In this document: in pieces, positions 12,396 to 22,680 of the stretch | Layout of the letters: every line of letters begins with the position of its first letter | Position numbering within the stretch: the stretch's first letter is position 1 | Assembly (NCBI RefSeq): GCF_043290135.1 | Contig: NC_134702.1 | Coordinates: 74,828,417-74,892,416, forward strand | Length of the DNA stretch: 64,000 nucleotides | Reading direction: 5' to 3' | DNA from: Rhipicephalus microplus | Taxonomy: Eukaryota; Arthropoda; Arachnida; Ixodida; Ixodidae | Program-made: the position numbers and the translations under genes | The notes under the pieces: model-generated | The model's input: only the letters and a program-made list of their open reading frames with translations | Database searches by the model: none | Told to the model about the DNA's origin: nothing

Positions 12396-12650
12396 GGTGT
12401 GTGTGCGTGAGCCTGCGCATGTGTTCGCGTGTAAGCGCGATTGTGTGTACACCCGTGCATGTGTGCGTGCGCGTGTATGTGCGAGTCCGTGCTTGTGTTA
12501 AGCGTGCCTGTGCACATGTGTACGCCCATACATGCGTGCGTTTACGGTCGCGTGTGTGTATTGCCGTATGTGTGTATACGTGCGCCTGTGAATAAATATG
12601 CGTGTGTATGAGCCCGTGCGCCCTCAAATTTCGTGTGTGTGTGCGGGGGG
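12396..12650. repeat. degenerate GT/GC alternating tract
   Basis: About 250 bp is dominated by alternating purine-pyrimidine steps (gtgtgtgcgtg, gtgtgcgtgcgcgtgtatg) and ends with a G8 run near 12645. It yields spurious open frames on both strands. Such sequence can adopt Z-DNA. Confidence 0.8.
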
Positions 12651-15107
12651 GGCACTGCTTCTTAGTGTTTAAGGTCCCACACCTGTTCAGACTGGGAGTC
12701 TATATGGGAGGTGGCTTAAGAAATGGCGGTGGTCAACGCGCTGTACACGGACTATTCAGTACATGGAAAACAGCTGCACATTTTCGCACCTGATCATTGC
12801 TTACGAACTTGCTGTGGTAGCTGATTAGGTCCGCTGAGGCGCTTCTACGCTCGAAAACATGGGTTATGACCAATTCACACGGAAAGCTGTCACTGCACTT
12901 ATGCACAACCATCGCTTATATTAACGTTTAACAAGAACGTGCCCTGCCTTTGCTACAGGTGCTTAGCTAGCTCATTGGGCAACCATATGGAATTATGTGC
13001 TGATCATGTGGTCAGCAAAAAGTTTGTTATAACAACCTCGGCACGTTTCGTGGTGCGTGACAAGCCTTCTAAACATCCGCGACTCTGGATTAATTTGTTC
13101 CAGCTTCGACTACGCATTCAGTGTTTGCGGCACCATACGCGGAATTGCCAGACACAAACAATGCGAAAAGAAGTTCCTCTGGAAAAAGGTGTAGCGATGC
13201 TCTTCCGCTAATGACATCGAGGACGAAATAATTATTGTTTCTGGCCATTCCATGGTGCACTTTGTTTTCCGCAAGTTTTGCTTCACTATTGTTTGCCCAC
13301 TGCAATCGCATTCCGTCAAAATACTCAAAGAACCTGAGGCTGGTAAATAACCTACGTCGCTGTGCGACTGGCTGGAAGGAGAGTTGCCGTTCACAAGGAG
13401 TCATTTCGTGTCGAACGGCCGTCCGCGTATGCGCCATAGCGCTTGCCTTTCGGCGCCGTCTAGGCGGGTTTCCCGCTCCCCCCCCCCGCTCACCCCGGCC
13501 AGCGTTCCTCCCACAACGGCGGCGTAGATAAGCGAATAGTTGCGTCACCGAACACCGCGTCGACAGCTGCGGTGCCACCGCCAGTGCCTCCTCCTTCTCT
13601 CTCTCTACGTTGCTCTCTCTGTCTCATCGTCTTTCAAATGCGTTGCGTTGGTCTGGGGTCTTTGTCGCTTTGTGTGTTCTAGCGAACAGGCGCATATTCA
13701 ATGGTGGTCACGAATGACACCGTGTTCGAAGTGACGCTCGGAATAAGGAATATTCATGGAGTGGCGGACACGGACAACGTGGGCCTGTTAACGGTGATTG
13801 TACTGTTTTCGTAGGTAGTAATCATACAGCGCTAGCTGGGCGCCTGCAGCAGCTCTGCCGAAGTAGGCTACCAACCATTTACAACAGCATGCATTCGCGG
13901 GCCTGTTGCAGATGCCCGATTAAACATGTGACTTAACGAGTTCACACTGCTATGCGCGATGTTGTGTAAGTGCCTGCATCACTCATACAGTGAGTGATGT
14001 GATCACTTAACAAGGGCGGGATTAGTTGTTGATCACACATTGTCTCTACACTGCACGAAGTGATTGATATTGTTTTAAGATGTGCTTTGGGCTACATCGT
14101 AATAACATTTCTATTAATACTCAAATGTGCAACGTGCTTCTGTAGGTGTAAGCGTAAAAAAGAAAGAAAAAGAAAAAAATTATGTACAGAGGCGCACTGT
14201 ACGAAATGGCTTTTTTTTGCTTAAAGACGGTATAGTTGGAGGTGCTGATATGCCGCGATGCTCCCAGCACGTGCGCCTCGGTCTTTTAAGCTATTTAGGA
14301 CAAGTGTCACCAGCAACAGGGAAAGATCTAGCAGACTTCCAAAGGCGCGTTGTTGTGGCCATCGCCGTGCGCTGTTTTCCCTCGTTTCTGTTTGCTGTTT
14401 TCATGCTTTGCCTTCATCTGCGATAACGTTCGGCGTTATAACAGAATCGAGAGAGTATACATGACTGTGGGAGCTATGTGCGGTAGCTCTAGCATAAGCC
14501 ATGGCTGCTGCAACGTAGACGGCGTACACGCGCGTTGGTGTCGTTCGAGCGCTCCTACTTGCTTGATTGTGTTTAACTGAGTATTTAGGCACGGGTTACG
14601 TTTGCAAATCCCGTGGTCAATAATCGCTAATAGCGTCCCCCTGATTGCCATCAGAGGATGGGCTTAGTTGTCGAAATATGCCACACGATTTTCTGAAAGC
14701 AAGCTTTGAAAAAACTTTTTTTAAGAAATACTTTCATACGTGCTAGGCAGTGCCCATTGCAGGCGCGCAACTCTAAAAAAACTGGACGAGCTTTCACATC
14801 TTTTATCAAATTACAATGAATTAAGACGATTGAGTTATAGATGACGAATTTCTGTGCTAGATTCGGTGCACAAAACACATGTTCGCAGCCCTACGTCTAG
14901 AAAGCAGGCAAATAGGAAGCACAGTGTCAAATTTGGATTAGCTTCCATTGACGGAGCGTCTTGTTAGGGTAGAAAGAACGAGAAAATTGTTCATTTTTGA
15001 TGCCCTTATAGATGCAGTCAGAATTGCACTGATTGGTGACTTGTAACAATTCCTCAGATTGTTAGAGGCGTGATTAAAGTCAGTAAATCTTTTACTTTCT
15101 TTTGCAG
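12651..15107. other. interior of the CACTA-like element, including a GC-rich region
   Basis: 13400-13740 is markedly GC- and CpG-rich compared with its surroundings, with a C9 run near 13482 and a (CT)n run near 13605. It resembles a promoter or 5' untranslated region. The longest open frame (minus, 13090-13578, 162 codons) is Arg/Ala-rich, lies across the GC-rich patch, has no recognisable domain and is probably a composition artefact. No transposase was found. Confidence 0.4.
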
Positions 15108-15193
15108 ACCTCTTCGCTAGTGCCACGCCCAAGATCATTTGTTCTCATGTAAAAGAGAAAGCAGAGATGTCTTCACTGTTTGTACATGAAGAG
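15108..15193 (+). CDS. penultimate exon of an unrecognised gene inside the CACTA-like element
   Basis: The 86-bp exon lies between cttttgcag and gtaagttt. Only one frame is open; it reads LFASATPKIICSHVKEKAEM and continues to HEE at the donor, where it ends in phase 0. It begins with two bases completing a split codon. It joins in frame with 15558. Upstream exons were not fixed, though 6476-6518 has a compatible phase. I do not recognise the protein. Confidence 0.5.
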
Positions 15194-15557
15194 GTAAGTT
15201 TCTTGTGCGTTTTGATTAATGCTACATGTTCTGAACGTTGTACTTTAAGAATTGTTTTTCACACTGGCTCACTACCCTAGAAGGAATTTGATTCTTAGAT
15301 GAGTTCAGGCTTTCGTAAGTGCCATTTTTGAGCTGTAGTCTTACACTTCACCTCATTTCGGGAATTTGCTGTATGCTGGAAAACTCTTATCATTATCATA
15401 CGAAATTATTGGAATGTATGGGTTGTATGCTTCGAGTTCAGTGTAATGTCAATTACACGCCATTTCGAAGGATACACACTACACATTCTTTATATATGGT
15501 GCTGCCAGAACAGCACGAACATCCTTTTATGAGAAGTCATATTTGCTCTTATTACAG

Positions 15558-15701
15558 GATGAGAGGGTGCCGCTGACGTCCTGCGTAGTCTGCCTTGGCC
15601 CCAGCCTAGAGCAAGCCTACTTCCTGAAGCTCCACATGGATAACCGAAAAATCTTCCGTGTCAGTAATGACGAAGAAGGAGTGACAGCACTGATGAGTTG
15701 A
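15558..15701 (+). CDS. terminal exon of the same unrecognised gene
   Basis: After the 3' splice site tattacag, the frame carried over from 15108-15193 stays open for 47 codons and ends at TGA 15699-15701. It reads DERVPLTSCVVCLGPSLEQA and continues with a charged stretch ending EEGVTALMS. The composition (Cys, Asp, Glu, Lys, Leu) and strong splice sites make this one of the better coding candidates in the window. The function is unknown; I see no catalytic motif and no transmembrane segment. It lies between the ends of a transposon, so it could be transposon-encoded, a captured host fragment, or host exons that happen to be enclosed. Confidence 0.5.
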   Translation, partial: DERVPLTSCVVCLGPSLEQAYFLKLHMDNRKIFRVSNDEEGVTALMS

Positions 15702-15797
15702 TTTTTTTTATTTTCAACATTGTCTACGGCCGCAAGGCCTTTAACAACCACCGTGATTGAGCGGCTTTTTCTCGGCGTGAGTTTGGAGTTTATCAAA

Positions 15798-15857
15798 GAA
15801 GTTGTTCAGGCAGTACGACGCTGAAAATTTTAGTGTCACAATGCCTGAACAACTTTT
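15798..15857. repeat. 17-bp inverted repeat (hairpin)
   Basis: AAGAAGTTGTTCAGGCA pairs with TGCCTGAACAACTTTTT across a loop of about 28 bases, about 100 bp downstream of the terminal exon stop. Confidence 0.65.
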
Positions 15858-16529
15858 TCTGGTGCGGTCAAGGTAGATGAACAAATATTGTTATTTATGT
15901 AAGTTATTTTGCTCAAATATAGCTGGACCATTCCATGCCAAACGTCCCAGCCACTTTGGCGACCTTCTGAATTGTATTTGAAAAAAAAAGTACTGACTTA
16001 CTGCATTGAAAACAGTGAACTGCTAGAATATTTCAGCGAGAAAAAAAGTTTTGTTCATGTGGCTGGCTTATAACTTCCTGGCATACTGCCGTCTGTGTGC
16101 TGTTTGTGGAAAATTTTGTTTTAAAACTACCGCTTATTTTTTCTAAAGCAAATTCGGTTTACGTGTTAAGTAAATGTGCTTCTGTAAGGTATTTGAAGCT
16201 CAGTAATAATAGTGCAATTGTTTTGCCACATTCGCTTCCAAGAATAAAGCCAAAATGTGTTACATTTGCATTTTTTATTGCAATATTGCACTTTGTATGA
16301 ATATCTGAGCAGTGAATACTTACTCCACAGAAGGTTTATTTTGAGGAAAAAATATCTTTATACCTCTCAAGCTGCTGAAATACACGAAAAAATATCACGA
16401 ATTTCACAAAATCGTGATTTTCGTCCGTATTGAGATGCAAATTGCTCCATGTTGTGATACAATGAAAACTCATCATTATACCTAAACTGTAAAAAAATGA
16501 AATTCTTTCTGTAATAAAAATCTTATCGC

Positions 16530-17240
16530 AAAAAGGACAGGAAAGAGCGCTGTCAACTGAATTTTATTGAAGGTGCTACGAGCGTTTTTATACTGAGCAC
16601 AAGACCAGAGCTCATCTGCAACAACACATGTGTGACGAAGACAAAATAATTTTAACCGAGACAAGAATACTCTTTTTTGGAAAAGATAAGTGAAGGTGTA
16701 CTGTTGCATTGATCTTTGGCCTTCCTGATAAAGTTCTAAAATCTCTCATTTTTCTGCTTGCTTTTTTTCAAAAACCGTGTTTTATGAAACCTAGGACTAC
16801 AAATACATTCTTTACGGTGTCCGGCCATGAGACTACTATAGCCTTTCTTAACATTTAAAGCATGCTGTCTTGCTTGATCATTGAAGCATTGCCCAGTTTG
16901 TCCTATGTTTACTTTACCACGTGTTAGTGGCATCTCATACACATTAGATTGGCATTCAGTAAACCCATTCTAGTGACGAATGGTGCAAGATTGACTATTC
17001 CTGTTGCTGTAAGTACATGCACTTTTGAAAGCTTGCACGGGGTGGAAAACAACAATGTCATATCTGCTGGCTCTTTTCCTAAAATTCTGAGACACCTTTT
17101 GTACGTAGTACCGTGTGACATGCAAAGGTGATTTGTCATTCTCTTTTTCTTTTGGTCCTGTTTCCTTTAACTTTACTTTCTGCAGGAGGGTTTCGCAAAC
17201 AAGTGTGATGATGCTGTTGGGGTATTGGCTGGTGCTATTA
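16530..17240 (-). pseudogene. Penelope-like retroelement fragment (RT C-terminus plus GIY-YIG-type endonuclease)
   Basis: Read on the minus strand, an RT C-terminal remnant (LFSTPCKLSK, about 17030-17060) is followed by an endonuclease piece around 16736-16940. That piece reads MPLTRGKVNIGQTGQCFND and then ...RQHALNVKKG. The pattern 'IPLxCGKxYIGQTGRCxNxRxxEH' is typical of Penelope-like endonucleases. The canonical Tyr of YIGQTG is Asn-Ile here, which would disable the nuclease. Frames are broken between the two parts. The left end, 16530-16620, is also the outer end of an inverted repeat with 17700-17920. Confidence 0.65.
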
Positions 17241-17394
17241 GCCCAGGAGTGCTAAGAATGTTCTGCCTTTTGATAGTGGGCATTCAAAATTAGTAGAAAG
17301 AGGAATTGATACCACATGTATTCAGGCCACCCTTCAGAAGTCATGTTAGCACAAGGGTGATGTCAGGCTTAAAAACCAGATTAAAAGACTACAA

Positions 17395-17925
17395 GATGCT
17401 GGGTATCCCAACAGAATCATCACACCCGTTTGCAAAACCCTCCTGCAGAAAGGAAAGTTAAAGAAGACAGGACCAACAAAAAACAATGACCAAAACCTTT
17501 GCATGTTATACCACATCACGTGTCTCACAATTAAAAAAAATAGCCAGCAGATATGATATTAGCGTGTTGTTTTCCACCCCTTGCAAGCTTTCAAAAGTGT
17601 GTGTACTAAACAGCAACAGGAATAGTCAATCTTGCCCCATTCGTCACGAGAATAGGCTTACCTAATGCCAATTTAACGTTTGTAGAAGTATTTTGTATCA
17701 GGTAAACCAATGATCAGTGCATCACTACACGTTCACTTATCCTTTCCGAGAGGGAGTATTCTTTTCACAGTTAAGATTATTTTGTAGTGCTCACACGTGT
17801 CGTCGCGCATGAACACGGTTCTTGTACTCCATATAAAAGCGCTCGTAGCAGATTCATTAAATTCAGTTGACAGTCGGTGCTCTTTCCTGTCCTTTCTGTC
17901 TCTTCCTAAAGTTGTCGCGCTGTGA
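17395..17925 (+). pseudogene. Penelope-like fragment, inverted relative to its neighbour
   Basis: This is plus-strand sequence matching the reverse complement of 16945-17240. One frame reads LQDAGYPNRIITPVCKTLLQ, the 'L..NGYP' stretch near the RT C-terminus of Penelope-like elements. The endonuclease part is missing: after about 17690 the sequence jumps to the 3' outer segment, which matches 16530-16640 inverted. The two fragments therefore face away from each other with a 155-bp centre (17241-17394). Confidence 0.6.
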
Positions 17926-18354
17926 CTAGCACACAACCACGATGAACCAACTCTCCCAAATTAAGCTCTTGTTACGTAGCACGTAGACCGAGTTTCGTAT
18001 GGAAAGAAGGAGTGGTGCTTTTAAATTAAAGTTTTTCACATACAACACCTAGACGGCATTTCAGGAAGTTCAGAAGGAAGCCACGTGACCAAATATTTTT
18101 CCTCTCCTAAATATTCCAGAAGTTCACTATTTTCAATGCAGCACGAGTTTTCGGAATACATTCCAGATGGTTGCCCAAATGGCTGGAACATTTGGCATAA
18201 AGTGACTCAGCTGTGTCATTAGCCATAATTATGCATTACCTCTATTGTTTTTTGTGTGTCCTGACTCAGTTTTGTGTTCGTTTTTAGCTTATTGTGTTTC
18301 TGATCACTGTATTGGTTTCTTAAGTATTCGCTAAAGTTATATGTGCGGAAACCC

Positions 18355-18765
18355 GTATATGTTTGCATGTACATCATTTCTCATAACCAATTGTTATACA
18401 TCCAGGAATACAAAGCTTAAATCACTGTGATTGTATACATTTGAAAACACTATCCATATATATTTTTGTGTGCATCACTTCTTGGGAACGATTGTGTACA
18501 TGAAGGCGTATATAGTGAAATCACGGTGATTGTATATATTTGAAAGAATCATAAGTATATATTTGCCTGTATTTCAATACTATTAACCGGTTGTGTACGT
18601 GAAGGAGTATTAAACTGGAAACCACTGGGATTGTAGATACTTGAAAGAATTATAGGGATATATTAGCGTGTATTTCATATGTAGTCTCTATGTACTTGAA
18701 GCAGTATACTAAACTGAAACCAGTGTAATTGTATGTTGCAAAGAATTGTCAATAAAGTGAAACTG
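18355..18765. repeat. ~100-bp tandem repeat, about three to four copies
   Basis: The motif 'aaatcac.gtgattgtatayatttgaaa' recurs at 18419, 18519, 18617 and (shortened) 18717, with 'gtgtacrtgaagg.gtat' in each unit. The array ends next to AATAAA-type signals near 18750-18775. Confidence 0.75.
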
Positions 18766-19747
18766 AAAAAATATAATAAACATTTGAGGTGTTGCATGTG
18801 TAGTGTACGTATACGTGAATGTATATCTGGTGAAAAAGTTGAGTGGCAGAAGAAAAGTTTATGTTTTATTTGCCTATTAAATAAACGCAATATGCAAGGG
18901 CAGCAAGGCTTCATTTTCTGTAACGCGCATTATGCATATACTGTGAAGTATATATAGATCAAGCACAAGTTCATACACAATTGTACGCGTTTATATTTTT
19001 GCCCACACGCAATGAATGGAGCTCGACAGGTGGCGCACCATCGATAATCAGGACCACTTTCTTCAAGTAGTGTGTAATCAGTGCATGCTGATATCTATTA
19101 GTGCAGTCTAAAAGAATACTGGCACCCCTGCCATGGGCACTCAACACCCTTGTGCACCCTTCTCGCACCCTCCTCAGAGGGTGCTAAAAAAGTGATGGAC
19201 ATCGAAGGCACCCTTCCTTAAGGGTGTTTTTGTAACACCCTACAATTTTTTACATGTACACTCTATTCTAAGGGTGCATGGTAAAGCACCCTTTTTGGAA
19301 GGTGCTGAATTAACACCCTTAGGGTGTCGTCCACGGGACAAGCTCATTTACACCCTTCTGGGTGTAAAAATTTTTACTGTGTGTAAGGTCAAGCAATGCA
19401 AGAAATGCATTTACGGAGTGGCGATGGCGAACGCCGGCCGTTTTTCTGCCCTCCGCTGGCAGTATATATACAGCGTGTGTGCCATTGTACAGATACATGC
19501 AGTTATAACAATAGCAACAATGAAAAAAAAACACCCATATAAATACCAATGCGATCCGCTGAAAACGTATGCCAGAGAGTCAGTTGATGAAGGCGTACCA
19601 AATTACCAACTGAAAATTGCGTGTTGTTATATATCAGTCGGAGAAGTACCGGCTAAGTGCGGCCGGCAGCTTTCGGTGACAGCCTGCGTAGCTGAAAGCG
19701 CGACGTTCGATCGCCAGCGCTCCTTGTGCGAACATCGACACAGGACA

Positions 19748-20350
19748 AAATAGTTGATTTAGGTTCGAGGATGTCTGAACTATACTTTACAGTTATTCTC
19801 ACACTTTAGAGTTGTGTGTACACAAAGCAAGAAGCGCCGGTAACATATATACCAACGCGGCTGGCACGACAGGCTTAATGCTGGCTGGGCCCGGCACTGG
19901 GTAAGACCACTCTCGACCGACGCGTTGAGTTGGTATGGGTGAAGATTGTGCATTTGAGCTTCGGAACATTTCTAGCTCTTACCTGAAGTAAGTAAAACGA
20001 CAACCATGGCTAGACATACATTTATGCCGTGTGGCGGAATCGAACGAGAGCTTTTTTTCTCGCCTCCGCTGGAAAACCTTGCGAAGCGATCAAGGGAGCT
20101 CATTTACGTTTCGTCAGCTTTAAGCAATTTCCTTGCTTCTGTTAGGTGTGGCGTGCAGCTCCAGGCTTACAAACACTGCAACTTGGAATCGTTACAGCAA
20201 TACACAGATGATGCGAATATGGCTGGTTTACGCGTGGGCGTAAGCGTAAGTGCATTATAGTTGTTGTGATACGTATACGTGCGCCGCAAAAATTACGTGT
20301 GCTCGGTATCTGTTAGAGTGGCATCTCTCCCTGCCGTCGAATCAAGCTTT
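19748..20350. repeat. duplicated unit A, copy 2 (uninterrupted site)
   Basis: This copy matches 11490-11728 followed by 19384-19747 with the 7.65-kb element absent. The join falls at 'cctgaagtaagt' (about 19983-19995). 'catttatgccgtgtggcg' and 'cgcctccgctgg' then match 'catttacggagtggcg' and 'ccctccgctgg' of copy 1. Confidence 0.65.
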
Positions 20351-21340
20351 TTATATTCAACGACACCGAAACAAACCACGGCACACGCTACAATAACATG
20401 CACGCTGCAGCTGCGCTAGTGGAAACAGTGCGCGCTCCAATATTCATCAGCGCTTGTCAGTGAAAATTCCAGCGCTTCCAGCGCTTCACAGTGCGCACCA
20501 GCATCACAGCGGTTGAGCCAGCGTCCCTACCAGTGCGACACAGTTTTTTCCTAGTGCGCCCAGCGAAGTGCCAGTGATTACAAGCGTGTACCAGTGTCTC
20601 TAGCGTGTACCAGTGTCAAAACAACGTACTGGCATCTCGCTGTTTTTACAATAGGGAGGGTATGCATCCCCACATGTAGTGAAATGATTTAAGTGATGGA
20701 GTAAATCGATGACTGATGTGCGCAATCACTGAAAAACACTCCGTACTGCAGTATCTCTTGCCTCGCAAGTAATGGTAAGGAAAGAAACTACGTCAACACG
20801 CTCGAAACACTTGCTTAATCCAACATATTGGTATAGATTTTTTAGAACTGCATGTTTTGCCTGCGGAATTGTGATAAAGGTGGCAGCACACACAATTAAT
20901 TTTTGAGTTGGAGAAATACATTACACAATCAAGTCACGTCTTACTCCAGTGGCGCTACCTTCATTTGCCAAATACACAAATTGAATACAAAATATTCTTT
21001 ATGACACTTGATATAAGTACTACCTTTTATGTGATATCATCAAAGATTCCTTATATACCACACTATGTAGATTGAAGCTAAACATTTTAGCGGGGTCTCA
21101 CGCTATTTCGTTGAGTTCGTCTGAGAGTGATATATGATCAACCTAAAGCGTACTGAGAGTACGTGCGTCATTGTTTCAGTACTGTTTGCCACTGAGAAGC
21201 ATTAGTTGTTCCTTCAACACCATCATAATCAGACCGTTAATCACTATAATCTGTGTGCAAGGAAGGAAGAATACAGCAAGGGTAATAAACTCATCGAGAC
21301 AGTGAACAGTGTATAACTCAAAGTACATAAGCTACCTGAA
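20351..21340. other. unique DNA with a cryptically simple patch
   Basis: 20430-20640 contains many short imperfect repeats of CCAGTG, CCAGCG and 'agcgtgtaccagtgt'. The rest is AT-rich with no gene recognised. Confidence 0.5.
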
Positions 21341-22080
21341 TCGCTTCCTAAGTGTGCTGAATGCATTTTCTATAAGCACTCGTGATCCTGAAAACCTAAA
21401 ACAATATCCTTTTCCCACTTCGTCATAGCACTGTAATCCCTCTATGGTGTCACGAGGTCTTCTCGTAGTGAATAAGTTGCCTCCCCTAATATGTGGTAAT
21501 GTTTATGGCATAATGCAGCTATCCCTTTTGACATTGTCAAAAAGCTGAACACGTGATTGATTGATTGATCAAATAATGGATTGGTATATGGGGTTTAATG
21601 CCCCAAAACCACCATATGATTATCAGGGACGCCATAGTGGAGGGCTTCGGAAGTTTAGACCTTCTGGGGTTCTTTAACTTGCACCCAAATTTGAGCACAC
21701 GGGCCTACAGCATTTCCGCCTTTATCAGAAATGCAGCCGCCGCAGCCGGGATTCGATCCCAAGACCTGCGGGTCAGCAGCCGAGTGCCTTAGCCACTAGA
21801 CCGCCGCGGAGGGGCAAAAGCTGAACACTTGAGATTACGCACTTTGCTGGAGATTCCAGTGAATGCATCAAAGAAGTGCTTCTTGTGGTCACAGATGGCT
21901 TGCAGCGTTAGTGCAAAATAGTGGTGTCTGCTGCAGGCCGTAGATGCAACCGTTTTGGTCGGGTACTGTGTCATCAGATAAGATGAATCTATGCAACGGA
22001 TGACGGTAGGCATTCCAGACATCTGCAAGCAAGTCGTACCCTTCAACTGAGTTGATCAATTCATTTCTAATAAAGTAATG
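21341..22080 (-). pseudogene. PIF/Harbinger (HARBI1-like) transposase pseudogene
   Basis: Minus-strand translation gives, upstream of the SINE, MPTVIRCIDSSYL and LTLQAICDHKKHFFDAFTG. These correspond to the first Asp ('IDGTHI') and second Asp ('VCDxxGxFxDV') regions of the DDE nuclease. Left of the SINE the frame continues with HYHILGEATYSLREDLVTP (the 'LLGDSGYPLxPxLLTP' segment) and, after a frameshift, IENAFSTLRKRFR (the Glu-containing helix). There are stop codons and at least one frameshift, and a 262-bp Ruka SINE splits the gene. It is a dead DDE transposase that once cut and pasted its own element. The N-terminus and ends were not located. Confidence 0.75.
21553..21814 (-). repeat. Ruka-like SINE inside the Harbinger pseudogene
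   Basis: The copy is full length on the minus strand, with its (TGATTGAT) tail at 21554. It is flanked by an identical 14-bp duplication, CAAAAGCTGAACAC, at 21539-21552 and 21815-21828. Removing the SINE and one duplication reconnects the two halves of the Harbinger reading frame region. Confidence 0.9.
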
Positions 22081-22680
22081 AGAATTCGCAAAAATCTTAA
22101 CAAGGAAATGCTAGTGCTTCAAACTATTAACTCCGTCATGACACACCACGGTACATTTAAGGTCAGAAATACAAAATGCAAACGAAATTAATCATTGAAA
22201 ACGGGTGAAGGTACGTTTATTAGCTGTCCACTCTGTATATTTATTTTTTTTGTCTCCTTCTTTTTCTCAGTAGTTAAATAGGTGAGAAAAGAAAACAAAG
22301 CCCAAGTTTGTTTTCTTTTGAACTGAGTTGAACCCAAGGAGGATTAAAGATAATTGCTGGAGTGGAAGCTCTCGCAATGCTTTGCCAGCTGAAGTGAAGC
22401 CAGCTTTTGCCACTGCCAAGACCACGGAAACAAGCTCTTTTATAGTGGTGCCCACTTTAAGATCAATTGACTTCGATATCTTACTGTAAATGCCATGTTA
22501 GTTCCACAATAAAAAATTGTTGTTCCCGACGAAATAACACACAGAAACGAGTATGGGTGACTGAATCTCCAAAGAACTTTGCCTCCAATCAAAAGCTTAC
22601 TAACAAAAATTAGTAACACTAAAACGGCCTTGGAGCAACATGTGACCCAAAAACGTTTCCACAATTAACTATATGGATAG
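22081..22680. other. unassigned DNA between Harbinger and LINE
   Basis: This may hold the N-terminal part or 5' end of the Harbinger element, but no motif is convincing. Minus-strand frames at 22267-22664 are hydrophobic and unrecognised. Confidence 0.35.

Larger units (their letters stand above)
15934..18203. mobile_element. long-terminal-inverted-repeat DNA transposon, copy 2, interrupted
   Basis: The left arm (from 'atgccaaacgtcccagccac') and the right arm (reverse complement, ending 'ggctggaacatttggcat' near 18200) match each other and match the element at 8064-9125. A shared internal piece ('tgtatgaatat.tgagc...ctcca/gcacagaag') lies near 16292-16330 here and is inverted near 8750-8775 in copy 1. 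Between the arms sits a palindromic Penelope-like insertion (16530-17925). Confidence 0.6.
11729..19381. mobile_element. CACTA/EnSpm-like DNA element (7.65 kb), no transposase seen
   Basis: The left end CACAGTAAAAATTTTTACAC (11729 on) is matched by its reverse complement ending at 19381. A 2-bp TG occurs on both sides (11727-11728, 19382-19383). About 190 bp at the left and 270 bp at the right are full of GGGTGT or GGGTGC motifs in both directions, as expected for transposase-binding subterminal repeats. Flanking DNA is a tandem duplication whose second copy (19748-20350) lacks the insertion, which fixes the ends. CAC termini with a 2-bp duplication suggest the CACTA/Mirage/Chapaev group; that assignment is inference. 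No transposase frame is recognised inside. The interior carries a divergent SINE, a GT-rich tract, a GC-rich region, two joined exons, a long-inverted-repeat element with nested Penelope fragments, and a ~100-bp tandem repeat. Confidence 0.65.

Noticed and set aside
12337..12627. His/Thr-rich minus-strand and Cys/Val-rich plus-strand open frames
   Set aside because: They come from the alternating GT/GC tract.
13090..13578. 162-codon minus-strand open frame as a gene
   Set aside because: It spans a GC-rich patch, is Arg/Ala-rich, has no domain and overlaps opposite-strand frames, so it looks like a composition effect.
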